A stretch of DNA of 64,000 nt from Phoronis australis (lineage: Eukaryota > Phoronida > Phoronidae). The translations under genes were made by a program, and so were the position numbers. The stretch lies in assembly GCA_002633005.1 (NCBI GenBank), contig NMRA01000577.1, forward strand, positions 62,001 to 126,000, in the 5' to 3' direction. Of this stretch, positions 24,441 to 36,600 are shown in pieces. The stretch's first letter is position 1. Every line of letters begins with the position of its first letter. The notes below the pieces were generated by a model. That model was not told the DNA's origin. It saw nothing but the letters and a program-made list of their open reading frames with translations, and did not search any database.

Positions 24441-26255
24441 GTCATAAATTTAATCGGGCTTTCTAACTAACCCAATGTTTTAAAAGTGTTTATCTGCTCA
24501 AAAGTTAATTTCTAAATTTTCTACCATAGAGCATTTTCTCTAGAATATTCGTATTTGTCATGTCTTTTTCTTGTACAGATCGCATGAAACTGATGTGATT
24601 TTTAGGTGTGCAGTTACATATTCAAAGACATAATATGTTATGGGTATTATGCCCATATTTTGAACTCTTACCTCATTTCACACACCCAGACTACGGCATC
24701 GGAGACTAAAATAACTTCACAATTGAACCACCACAATGACACTGCAAGGCACTCAAGGCGTACTAAATATAAACATTATGAAGGGTGCGAAATACAATCA
24801 ATGTTCTGATAAATACTGCACACAACGAGATATGAGGGTGTTGCAAATTATAAAAGTCATACATAAATAAAAACAACTGACAAACGACGCGTCTGTTGTA
24901 ACAACCGTAAAGTTCCAAGTTGGTGCATATCTGAGAACATGCGTGATTCCAGTTCCATCACTGCTGAGATATATTTGTAGCCAACCAAAGAGTGGACAAG
25001 ATGTCTATTTTTCTGAAATGTACCCCAAGATTTTTTAAGACATATTTTGAATGAAACGAACAGGATAATAGAGACAATTGTCAAGATGTCACTGACAATC
25101 CAATGAGCATCCAAGTTGATGGGGTCACCTAAACAGTTCAATTCATTCTAAATTATGGTTTACACGGGAAATTCATTGCAGAACCTTGTACTTATACATA
25201 CACAATAACGTTGTATAAAAACTCAGAAATATTCACCTAGTCTCAGCTTTCACTGGTGTACAGTTATTGGCTTGCTTATTATGGTGGTGGTTTTAATTGT
25301 GAACCTAGACTATTGCAGAATTAACTTTGAATGTGTTACAATGTTTCAAAGACACAGCCTCATGTTTGCAATGGGTGCCCTCACCCTCGCACATGTCCTC
25401 GTTTGGTTTCACGTCGATACCAAGGGCTGCGAGTAATCTCTTAATGCTCTCATCACTGAACTTTTTTTCCAAAAATGTCAATAGGATTGTAATTTGTGAC
25501 TCGTTTGATTTCAGGTGTTTGATGAAGCAGACTTCTCCTCAGTGAACAAGGTTAATATTGAATACTTCACATCATATGTCATAGACCCTGTCCACATGGG
25601 TTCCTTCAACTTAAACACTGGAGCTCTCATAGGAATCCCTAAGTACTTTGCCTATAAGGAGTTGTCCGACGTTGAGCGTGAAAAACTGGCCGTTCGCACT
25701 CAGCCGATTGATTGGAATTCAGATAAGGGGCACGATTTGGAGCAGTCAATGGTTCTGAGCGAAAAAGCCAAGAAATTCGCCATCGCTCGTGAACTGTTTC
25801 ATGTCAAATCGAATTATGTTTTCATGGATGCTTTTATAACCACTGGTTCGCTTTTCTTGGCATATTTCTGTAGTGTTACAACCACAAACGTGTTGAAAAT
25901 GCGCTCGAGGGTGACACCAAGTTTGAAATTCACCATCTATACATTTTATTTCTCTGTTATGGGAGTATTGTACTTACTATTAAAAGACTCGTACAACAAT
26001 TACCTCGACATCACGTGCGACAAAAATGCTGCCGCTGTTGGCAGGGACTATCTGGAGGGTGGAGTTGAGTTTTATGAGAAAATTTTATTGCGAAACGCAT
26101 CCTTGAGAGAATTGCTACCAAATGAGGAGGGAAAGAGTTCATACACCAGCTTTGGAAACAAGAATGAATTAATTAGGAACACTCACTTCCCTATCACTGG
26201 TCGCCATGACAAGTTGAAGAAAATGCTTGAAGACTCAGCTGCAGAGCCGGAATGA
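24270..26255 (+). CDS. TMEM177: Transmembrane protein 177
   Basis: Two coding exons, 24270-24440 (57 codons) and 25515-26255 (246 codons plus TGA), give 303 residues; human TMEM177 has 311. The junction is phase 0, with acceptor TGATTTCAG and a weak donor GTCATA. Family motifs are TGALIGIP, AKKFAIARE and EGGVEFYEKILLRN. Predicted membrane segments lie near residues 6-26, 159-180 and 197-214. In human cells TMEM177 sits in the mitochondrial inner membrane, associates with COX20 and stabilises newly made COX2 during complex IV assembly; the same role is inferred here. The YY1 and ETS sites upstream fit a nuclear gene for a mitochondrial protein. The start ATG is the first in its exon and directly precedes the first hydrophobic segment. 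An unexplained minus-strand open frame overlaps the end of the intron. Confidence 0.94.
25515..26255 (+). CDS. TMEM177: TMEM177 coding exon 2
   Basis: An open 741-base exon after TTTGATTTCAG, starting VFDEADF and ending in TGA. It carries nearly all conserved motifs and two membrane segments. Confidence 0.95.
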   Translation: MFDEADFSSVNKVNIEYFTSYVIDPVHMGSFNLNTGALIGIPKYFAYKELSDVEREKLAVRTQPIDWNSDKGHDLEQSMVLSEKAKKFAIARELFHVKSNYVFMDAFITTGSLFLAYFCSVTTTNVLKMRSRVTPSLKFTIYTFYFSVMGVLYLLLKDSYNNYLDITCDKNAAAVGRDYLEGGVEFYEKILLRNASLRELLPNEEGKSSYTSFGNKNELIRNTHFPITGRHDKLKKMLEDSAAEPE

Positions 26256-26965
26256 TTGGTCGTTAGAATCATAGGCAATGGTTTTAGTTAACGAAGCTTA
26301 ATTGCTTTTTAATATTATTATGTGTTTGAATCTGCAAAATACATCTTTTTCTTTCTACGTCTGGTTTTTGTATTAGTATGTTAGAAATAATTTGTTTGTA
26401 TTTGCTTTCTACTGTCTGAGAAAATTTTTAACAGGTACTTGTAAAATTTAAAGCGGCCATAACCTTGCTGGCCATCAAAAATAGCTTTTGATTTTGATCA
26501 CTTGCTGTTCTAAATCTGGTCTCAAATTCCTTATTCAAATGAGAAGTGGCTTTTGAGGCTACAAAGGGTGTGACAGTCTGTTATCATTTTAAGGCATGTT
26601 ACCTGGTCAAGCCATTGTGGTGAGTCTGGTGGCAAGGAATGCCAAACTGACAGTTCCTCATACTTCTGATTTGGGTAAGGTATAACTTAGAGACTATCTT
26701 CATTATTGTCTGTGGTCTAAATCAAAACATATCATAGTACCTGTGTAGTTGGTCCAGTCTACACTCATAGTGTTGGCTAGTGACAGGCAACCTATTGCAT
26801 AGATTCATTGCGGCTTTAATTACTCTTAAATGTCCGAGTGTCATATTCAAACACATTCTTAGAACTGTATCTAATTTTTCTAACCAACACCATATTCTGA
26901 CCATAAAGTCCACCATAATTAGGACACAGTTCCTAGATCGTAATAACCACTATCAGTGTTGACAA

Positions 26966-26971
26966 AATAAA
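26966..26971 (+). terminator. TMEM177: Candidate TMEM177 poly(A) signal AATAAA
   Basis: The first canonical AATAAA I found downstream of the TMEM177 stop, about 710 bases after it. There is no other support. Confidence 0.3.
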
Positions 26972-29299
26972 TTGCCTCACAAAGCCCGGAAAATAGTTTG
27001 CATTTTTACAGAACGCCCGGGACAGGACGAAGTGCTGAAATAGGTTTCCTGCTTCCAATATAACGCAACTACCCCACATTCTTAAATAGGCAACTTGATG
27101 AATGCTTCTAAAGATTGAAGTGAAATTTGAACGGGGGAGCGCGTCATGAATTTTTCAATAATGTAACTGATATTTGAGTGCGGTTTTCACCATTTGCAAT
27201 AATATACGGCAGGCTAAAATCGTAACTGCATGGCCCTTGTATGGACCCCACTTGTTTTTAAACCAGTTGCTCACCACAGCTGACATCGGCCGGTAACGCT
27301 GGAAATGGAATTCTATCCGTTTAAGCTGACATCAGGGGACTTTCGTTTTGAATTTAACGGTATTCCATACGCGCACTCTAAAATGTAGGGGGCGGGGGGG
27401 GCTCGAATTTTGCGTTATATGGACCTTTTCTTGAAAAAAGAAATCGAGGACTAAAAAATGGGGGGTACTAGGTTCAGACCTACGAATNGCTCGCATGTAT
27501 TCAACTGAAAAATGTGGCAGCGTGGCATCAATTATCAAAAAATGAAGGGAAAACCAATTATTTATAAAATTGTTACGCAACATGCCAAACTTTATACAGT
27601 CCTGTAGAGCGCGTGCATGATTTTCGCTTTTGACGTTCGTTATTGGTGCCATAGTTGAATGTTTTGCACAAAACGCAAATCCCACAATTCTCCTCTAATC
27701 CCTTGGTGATGCTTGCCACAGTAGCTGTAACCCATGTACGTAGCTGGTACCTCGTTGCAATGCAGGCCGATTTGTACTGTGATGCACGCACAACTGAAAC
27801 ATCCGAGCGTTTGCCGGTTTATCGCGAAGCAAGTTGGCCGTTAAAGAAAATCTATTCCAATGAAACAGAAACATTTCATCCATTTGAAAAATATGATCCT
27901 AATTGGTTCTTTTTTGTAGCAGGCCATTAAAATTGGTGAAATGTACACGCGCACCAGTTTAGATCACTTGAGTAAGCTGACATTTGTGTACATAAAAGCT
28001 TCCGGATGGACGCGTTGTTTCGTGTCATGTGTTTATGTGAGTTGTGTGATTTGGATGTTTCTAAACGCCCCCAAGTTCCGGCCGTTCTTTGTCATGATTC
28101 TTGGCTTAATAAAAAACAAATGCATGCTCTCACTCAGGGGGGAGGGGCGTGGTCATAATACACAAAACGTGAATTTCGCTTTTAAATAGTATTTTGTCTT
28201 AAAATCGTTTTCTCACTCTGATGGGGATAATTCGCTAAGTTGTATATCAAGATGCCAGGAATTTTCTTCTGAACAGATGTACTAGGGCATCGCGGGCTTC
28301 AATCGTAGTGTGTGAATTGTAAGTCATTTCTTTACTCACATGTACTGTTGTGAATTAGAAGCAACAATTAGAAGGTACAGTTTCTCTGAGCAATTCACAA
28401 ATCTGTCGATGGGTGTAGACTCAACCATCTGTCAAAAAACAAGTTTTTGATGTTGACCACTTGTGAAATTGCTTTTGTCTTGTTCCTTACCCAGTTTAGA
28501 AGTGATCTCGGGGCCTCGCAAGAGCCGACACTTCGCACCAAGCCCAGGCTCACTTAACATTTCAGGCCACGTGGTGAACTCGGTCATTGGTTCTTTCCAA
28601 TTAGCCCTGAAATCAATTTGTAAGGAATCGAGACCAATTTTATAACAGCAAGTGGCCTAAATAAAAAATTGTTTTTGTACTGAAAGGACGGAGTCAATGC
28701 AGTTATTACCTATGTGAAAGCTACCTGACTACATGTCAAAAAATTTGATGGTATTAGTCCGCTGGTAGAAACCCTAAAAATGTAAAAATTTGGCTAATAT
28801 TCGGGAAACTATCGTTCTCCAAATAAAGCGTTCCCCAGAGTTAGGGTTTGTTTCTACGAAATTGTTCAGTCGTGTCACTTAAATCCCATGAAAAATCTTA
28901 TAGTTACGAAAAAAATTAGACCCGAAAAGATAATTTACGGAACCGTGTCATGATGGCTTCGGATTTTTTCTCTGCGAATATTCAATTCAACTCTCAAAAG
29001 AATTTACCATGGTACATGTATGCGTGTAGGTACGGACATCTGTGAAGTTGTACCCTGCCGCAATTGGCGCAGACCAGCGCCCCCCATATGCGAAATGCGA
29101 GCAAAAACCCGGCGCAACGACCAACTTAACTAGAATTATTGTGTACTGAGGTGGAATTTGACTAATTCAGTTACAACTTGATTGTGTTGACGTACATGCA
29201 GTCCATGCAATCAAGATAATTATCAATGTGAACGCCTGGACAAAATGATGCAGACAATTAATGCGCCAAATAGGAAGCACGCGCATAACCACCATAGCC

Positions 29300-29307
29300 T
29301 ATAAAAG
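29300..29307 (+). promoter_or_regulatory. TATA-like box, possible EPB41L5 promoter
   Basis: TATAAAAG sits 1.15 kb before the EPB41L5 start exon. About 210 bases downstream, ACAG|GTACAA (GT at 29520) could end a leader exon of about 190 bases. The position relative to the EPB41L5 acceptor at 30398-30399 is plausible but unproven. Confidence 0.3.
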
Positions 29308-30454
29308 AAGCATTGGCCCATGCAAACTGTGAACACCCACGGAACCTCATAGAGCAAAAGTAACAAAAAGTCCCAGTATTTGGTAGTCGCTACAGCAAAA
29401 GGCGTTTCGTCAGTGAAGCGGCCAGAATTTTCAGAAGCCCATTACTTGTAGTTTCTCCTTATCAGATCTAGCATACCCGGCGTATGGAGATTTCAGAGAG
29501 CTACAAAATCACGAGACAGGTACAAATACTAATATGCCCTGTGTAGATAAATTTTCAAAACCGCTGGTGCTATGTGTAACATCATACTTTTGCGTATATT
29601 TTGTAAATTAATTTGATTCATCATTTCTTTGATTTCTTTTTCTATTTTATGGTCCGAAAGTCCCAGGTGTATATTTGTACGTTTTGTAAAATCATGTACA
29701 CTATGTCATAATGTGTTTTTTTTGTATAATTAAAATTTGTGTTACTTTTGTTTCTTTTATTCATTTGTTACTTACATTTCATTCCTTTTATTGTCTGTGG
29801 TCGATGGAAAAGCCTCGGCCAGTCAGTGTTTTCATTTCATTGTGTACGACCTTGATAAAGATTTCTCTAACCTATTCCGTTCCAATCTATACACAAGTTC
29901 AAAAGAGTCCACTCGTGATACAACCATTGTCAGACAGTATTTGAATGAATTAGACAGTTTTTGCTAACTGAATTCTTGACATGAGCTCTGATCATGCATG
30001 ACGAAAATAATAAACAAAAAGCGTTATCCCTACGAAAATTGCCTTCTCATGCTATATAAGTCTGACCTGACTCTGCCTCCTTCATAGACCCTCTAGAGTG
30101 GTTACCTCACGCAATATCAGTACTGTGAGCAAAGTTGGAACACTGACGTGCTTTTTCGATGGGTTCAGCCGGATAATTTTACTATTCATGAGGGCACCGT
30201 TCACATGGACGTGTGCGCGCGCCCTCATTTGGCAAAAGAAAATATTGTATTTCCTGATTCCATCTTTTATATATAGCCGCACGAATTCACCACCAGTGTC
30301 TGGCTGATTCATTTTACAGTCGAGTATAAGTCAGAATTTCTTACTTCGTCCTCACGACTTTTTAGTCGCAAACTTCGCTGGATCTATGTTTCTTAACAGG
30401 TGATACGGAATCCCTGTTTATGGTGGACAGCAAGGATACCAAACATACCGAAGA

Positions 30455-30616
30455 ATGTCTCGATTTTTCCGGTTTTTAAGTCGACGTCGAACTGGTCGAA
30501 CAAAAAAACTCGATGGACAAACAGCGAAGTTAACGCCGACTTCTAAACCGAAGAAGGGACACTGTATTTGTACTGTTCTACTTTTAGATGGTTCTGAATT
30601 ACCCCTTGAAGTTTTG
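30455..30616 (+). CDS. EPB41L5: EPB41L5 coding exon 1
   Basis: The ATG at 30455 starts [18 protein letters not shown], like the basic MLSFFRRTLGRR start of human EPB41L5. The exon ends with the F1 strand [16 protein letters not shown]. An acceptor (CTTAACAG) lies 55 bases upstream, so the leader exon is separate. The donor is GTGAGT. Confidence 0.92.
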
Positions 30617-33600
30617 GTGAGTGTGAGCGACGTGATATTTTCTCTAAATTTTGTTCTGTTGTGTGCATATATCACCGATGGAATACTCCCATGTCATGTG
30701 AAGTGGAAAGTCTTCAACCTGTTAGGCCTGGTAGTTGGTCATTGACTTTTGACTGTCATTCTGACAGGCAGCATAATTCAGTGTTATCCAGGTATAACTG
30801 CGTATGCTGTGTTGTAGTCTTGATTTTGTAGATTTTAATTACGCCCCACCTCGCCTTGCCTTGGCATTATTTTTGCAGTCCAGGTAAAGTCCGTTTTCTT
30901 CAACATTGCCTTGTTGACTTTTGTTCAGTCCAAGTAAACAATCTTGACCCAAAACTCAGGTGTTGAATTCCTAGTCAGATTATACTCAACCAATTGACTG
31001 CATGCTCTGATAAGGTTGAATAATTTCTAGAATAGTTGTTGAAATGCTTTCTCAAAAAAAGTTGTTTTAGGCTAGGTATATGATGAAAATTGTGTTTATT
31101 ATTTTAGGCTGTCATGTCTGAATGTCAGACATCTACAGTACTTAATCATCATTCTTTTCGGAATAAGTGATATCCAATACTAGTTTTCCCCGGGTCTATT
31201 AAACCTTGACGTAAGGAAAGGTTTGGTGGATGAAGTGAGTTACAGAGCTGGTGTCTTGTTTGTTCTTAGACAAATGCACATGGCTCCAGCTGAGTCCAGC
31301 TGTATCACTGTGACACAGCAATATTGTTTGTCAGCAAATTGTTTATCCTGGTTTAATGATGAAAGTCACGTTGCTGTCAGTACCTTTTGTGTTGTGGATG
31401 ACCACAAGGGCACAATCCCTCGATTTTGGGGCCGGACATCGGTCACATTTCCCTCTGAAAATATTGAAACATCACGTGAAATTACCCTCATGATGTCTAA
31501 AAAATTCCCCTCGAGGTTCAAATCACTTGTAACTCACACAGGTGGCAATTTGAAAGAGCACAAAATGTTAGTTTTGGCTACTTAAGGCAGAGCTTATGAG
31601 GGCTTGAAACAGGTGCTGTTGATGGTGATCGGGAGGTATAATTTTTCCCTCACCCCGAAATATTCCCCTATCATAAGGCACAAGCACCTTTCCCTTTGGT
31701 TGAACGAGGGCCCTGGATTTTGAAAGCCCCCCCCCCCGAGACAGTGTACATACCAGGTACCCCAAACCACACCCTATTAAAGTGTACCCCTTCAAGCCGT
31801 AAACCTAATCAGTGACATCGCAATATGACATGTGGAGCAACTTTCTTCAGTCAGAGGCAGAAGCAAAAGTTTGCTGGCGTTGAAATGTTGAATGCAGTTG
31901 ATGCATCTGGTCAAGAAAGCACAGCACTAACAAATAACGTGAGAAACTGCAGTGGCTCAACAATGAGGCAAGAGAACTGATTGACAAATGTTGTAGCACT
32001 GTGTGAATAACGCAAGTGCGTCGCTATATAATCTTTTTGACTTTTTGAAAGATAAAATACCCAAGATTCTGGTGACTGTCCCCTCCCCCAATCTCCTCAG
32101 GGATGACGGACGTTGAGGTACACGTGCACATACCCTGGAATTGCAATTTATTTTCGACTGTTTTGAACCCTTACTAGCTAATTGTATGCTGGCTATTCTC
32201 TGTGTTGTCCTCAGTGATATACAGCACTTGACACAGGTGAAAAGGTCCTCTCGAAAATACAAGTCAGTGACCGCATATTTACACTCATATTTCCGGATTT
32301 AGGCTCGTAAAAAGTAGTGACTTCATTTAGCGCTTGTACGAGTATTTTTAGTTTTTCACTTCATGGGTGTTAGGTCGCCGCCAGTGCCAGTGGTATGGTC
32401 GCCAAGTACATCGTCTTGTTAGCATCTTCTGTACCAGGTCTAAAGTATACCATAGCCTCTCATACTATGCAACAAATATTTTTTCAAAAGAACCATTCTC
32501 TTCTCTCAGGTTTAAGAGTCAAATTTGCATTTCACCTTGTTCACCTAGCTAAAATACAGGTGAATTGAGTAATTTACACTCATAAAATTGCTCCTGTAAT
32601 ATTCTTTTCCGCCATAGGATTCTATTTTTGTTACCAACGAGAATATCGATGCTGTCATCATTAACTTAATAATTGTGAATTCGAAAATTGAGCGCAAGAA
32701 CACACTGGCGGTGACTCTTTGATAATGGAAATTAAATTCTGTCATGGTAAGGAATATTACGAGATGATGTGTGTGAAAGGGATTATTGGATTTTTGTTTT
32801 TAGCTAGTTAAACAGCACGGAATGAAGCTCTGAACAAAAACTTGCAATTTCCAAACCACCAAGAATTGTTTGGACACTGTGACCCTATTTCTGTAAATGG
32901 TCAGTTGAATTTGTCATTAAGCTCTTGGGGACTTGTACTTATTTTGGGTACATGAGTCCTGAGACGCATGGTCCAGTTTTGACAAGTTTTATGAATGCCA
33001 CAAGTCAACAGTGCACCATGTGATTTACTCATTGTGCTCAGAGTAATACCACAGTTCACATAATTATTAATAAATAGATAACATACTTCCCAGTAATCAT
33101 TACTCGTATTTTTTTTTTCAGAAAAAAGCAGAAGGACACGTGTTATATGAAAAAGTATTTTACCACTTAGACTTGATTGAAAAAGATTATTTTGGTCTCC
33201 AGTTTGTCGATGCTTACAATGTTTCGGTAAGTATGATAGAGTACTGATGAGTTTTTACCAAAATTTCTCTCATGAGTGAATGATTCATAATAGAAAATCT
33301 TTTCCGTCATTGACTTGATTGTGAAGCTCCGTTTACAATGTTGTCAGGTTATTAAGTGGCAACAAACGGTGTTATGCGCAAGAAATTATCTTTTGATTTA
33401 GACCACTTGCTGCTATGAAACTGGTCTTGACTTACTCCCTCTCACGCTGATGAGAAGTGGTTTTTGTGTTTGCGAGGAAATGCCAGTTCATTGATTGTTG
33501 ATACCATGATTGACGCATTAAATGATGCGCTGTTTCAAGTCAACTCGTTGAATTTGGTCTTGAGCAATAACAAACCATCAAACTTAGAAATCACCAAAGT

Positions 33601-36600
33601 TGACTTTATAGGCTAAAGAATAATTTGAGACAAATTCCGTAACAAAGGGATAAATTAATTAGAGTTTTGTAATTTATGGAAGGTGAGTTTATTCCACTCA
33701 AAGATTGTGGGAGTCATTAGCTTATTAGCCAGTCTTAAAGCAGCTATGAACCGACCATCTGTCAAAGAAACAGGCTTGTTTCACATGACTTATTGATCTC
33801 AGCTTGTTCTTGACTCGGATGACATGTGATTTCTGACTCTTATTACCTGATTCCCACCTTGTCGCATATTGAAATGACATGAGCTAGGCAACAAGTCAAC
33901 ATTGATGCTGGTTTCATGCAAAAATGAACTAGCAACCCTTCCCATGTTCAGAAATGGTCTCTAATCTTAGTAAGGAACAAGTTGCCAGATCAGTGGTCTG
34001 TTTCATGTAAAGTAACTTAAGACTTGATTCAGAAATTGGATGTTGCGTTCCACACAACTATTTTAAAAAAAAAATTAAATCTCACTCGAGCAAAAATGCA
34101 AAGTCTCTGAAAATGTAACCATAACTGCTAGTTACTGAGAAAATTTCTAGAAAGTATTTCTAGACTGATGCACTCATAGTTACCTGGCTAAACATTTTTC
34201 ATCAATTGTTAAGTGGCAGTGTACGACAAAAATGTACGACAAAATTTTTGTCTAGTCTTAAGACACTTTCATGAAATGGACCTTATTTTCATGAAAGTTA
34301 GTTGTCTAAATTAAAGGTTCAATTTTTCAATGGAAGATGAGTTTATAGCGTTTTAATTCAGATGCGATGAGTCTGTGTACAGTATGTGTCACTTATGGCC
34401 CAATACTGATAAGATATGACTTGACATGTGAACAATTAAAGATGGTGGCAGAGCTAACAAAGGATGTGATGTCATCAGCGCGTAGTTAATAATGTTACAT
34501 TGTTATGAAGCTTCATTGATTTCTGTTTGTAAAACGTTAATTTGTTACAATGTTTAGACGGATATATTTAGTCACTCGCACAGTTCGTAAATGATCCGAC
34601 TGAAATGGAGCTAGGCGAGTAGAAGTTTATTGGCTGGTCACCCAGAGTGGTCAACCATGCTGCGTTGTTGTACTTAAATTTACTTTTTATGAACACAGCC
34701 CTGGAAACCTCATTATTCATTCCCTTGCATACATTCACTTGTAAGACCGAGCTCAGGAGGGTAGGAGACACCTTTGTGCAATGCTCGATTGTCAGCCAGT
34801 AAAGCCAGGATTCGAATTTCGGTCTCCCAATCGGGAGTCCCCAACTGGTACCACTGAGCCACACTGCCTCCTCATGTTCTTGTCCTGTGTCGTGTTCAGA
34901 TGAATAACTTGTCCTCTCACTGTATAAGGGGTGTTTTACGTGCACATCAGCTTCGTTTGCTAACACACGGAGCACTTTATTCTGAAGCATTACACAAAAT
35001 AATTTAATTTCAATTCTTTTCGAAATGTGCTAACAGAGTTTTCACGTGCACTTGTCGTTGCATCTTAATAAGTTACCAGGGTTCTCAGCAGTCGTGCTGT
35101 ATGAAGTGGTGCTTACTAAGATGATAGTCATGGACATTCATTATTTGTAGCAAGCTTATTTTCAAAAGAATTTGGCATTTGACACAGTTTTGAGATCTCA
35201 GTTTTTGGCAGATGTGGTGTGGTCAGGTGAAAGTGTTCAAATGATCTACTTTTGCCCTATATATGGCTTGTGCAAAGATGCTTTACAATTATGTTATCTT
35301 TGATGTAGATCAACATGCTGTGATAGAGAACAATACCGATGTTATGATGGGTTAACAATGCTTTGATCCAATAATTAAGAAACTATCAACGTTGTGCAAA
35401 TACTTATTGCACCGCAAATACATTTGTCTGGTGCTTGGAAACGGAAGTATTTTTTAAAATAAAATGTATCAGTGCAGCATGTTTTCAACTATTTTCATAC
35501 ACCATGTCTGGCGTCAGTCACAAACCACGTCTCTCAAACTGGATCAAGCAGTTGTTGTATCGTACACCATGCCCACCCTCAGTCATAGCATAGATCCAGA
35601 GACCTCAAAAACTTGAGAATTTAGGTCAGTGTCTGATGCAAAGATGACTATTGGAATAGATCGTCTGCGTTAGAAGGGATCTCAGCTTGCGAAAAGCTCA
35701 TTTTCTTGGTCGGATTGGAATTCTCAAGACTGGTTTAATAGCTAACGACATCTGCCCAATAATCAAGTCTGTCCGCTGTACTAATGTGAAATGGGACTGT
35801 TTAGTGCCAAAAAATCGAAAAGTCGTACTATTTGACAGTGTTTAAACAATTGGACTACCTAACTTTGGGCTAGGTGACTTGAATTCCTGTCTCAGTTGCC
35901 CACCTGCTTTGAAGCCATGGTATATCCTTGAGTTTAGCACTCAATGAAGCGTGGATGCTTTTGTACATTGCATTGGCCTGAAGTTAAACTGAGCTCTCAA
36001 AGGATTGGTAGCGTGATTATTTTCCAGACTGCAAGGTTCATTTATTGCTGGTAGTTCACATCACTGTCAACCAACTGAAAAATGTCATTACCTACTGGTG
36101 GATAAATCAGTAACTGGCTCGAGAGAGACAGGTGCAGGGTGTTCCCATCTTGAAATAGTCTGGTAGAAAGAAAGCAGCTGTAGAGAGGTTCATTGAGTGG
36201 AAGTGTTGTCACTCCTTCCTTTGCATATCTGTGTAAGGGTTATATAGACATCCATGACGTTTTGTGTAATTAAAGCATTACATAACTCTTCTAATTATCC
36301 CCAATTGTTGTAAGCTGTGGTGTCAACCAGATATGATTCTTTATCGGGATGCAATCATTAGGATTGGTTGTGAAAGTCTGTTTTACTGTTTCTACGCTAT
36401 TTGATCGAGTTGGTACGTCGTTGGAATTGATGGGTAAACAAAATTTCCACTCTGCTAACCAATTCAGGCCACCACTTCTGTACACAGTCCCAACCAGTCC
36501 AGGACATGACTACGGTAAAAATTCTCCACCTCCGGACATTGAAAAATTCATTATTTTGCTTGAGGTCAGAGCTTGTACCAAATTTTAGAAATAGGCAGTA

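Larger units (their letters stand above)
26256..30399. other. TMEM177 3' region and EPB41L5 5' region
   Basis: No convincing coding sequence. A dispersed segment at 26483-26552 (CTTTTGATTT...AGAAGTGGC) recurs, diverged, at 33391-33470. A G-run lies at 27390-27402, a 13-bp inverted pair at 28765-28777 and 28841-28857, and a TATA-like box at 29300. Confidence 0.5.

Noticed and set aside
25327-25545. Plus-strand 72-codon frame upstream of TMEM177 exon 2
   Set aside because: The forward frame has poor composition and overlaps the intron end; joined TMEM177 is already full length without it.
31223-31585. 120-codon plus-strand frame
   Set aside because: It lies in an EPB41L5 intron, has no recognisable motif and no clear splice or start context; likely chance.
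34801-34872. Possible tRNA genes here and at 10755-10815 and 58101-58172
   Set aside because: A and B boxes are present but no complete acceptor stem or clean cloverleaf. SINE heads explain them better.
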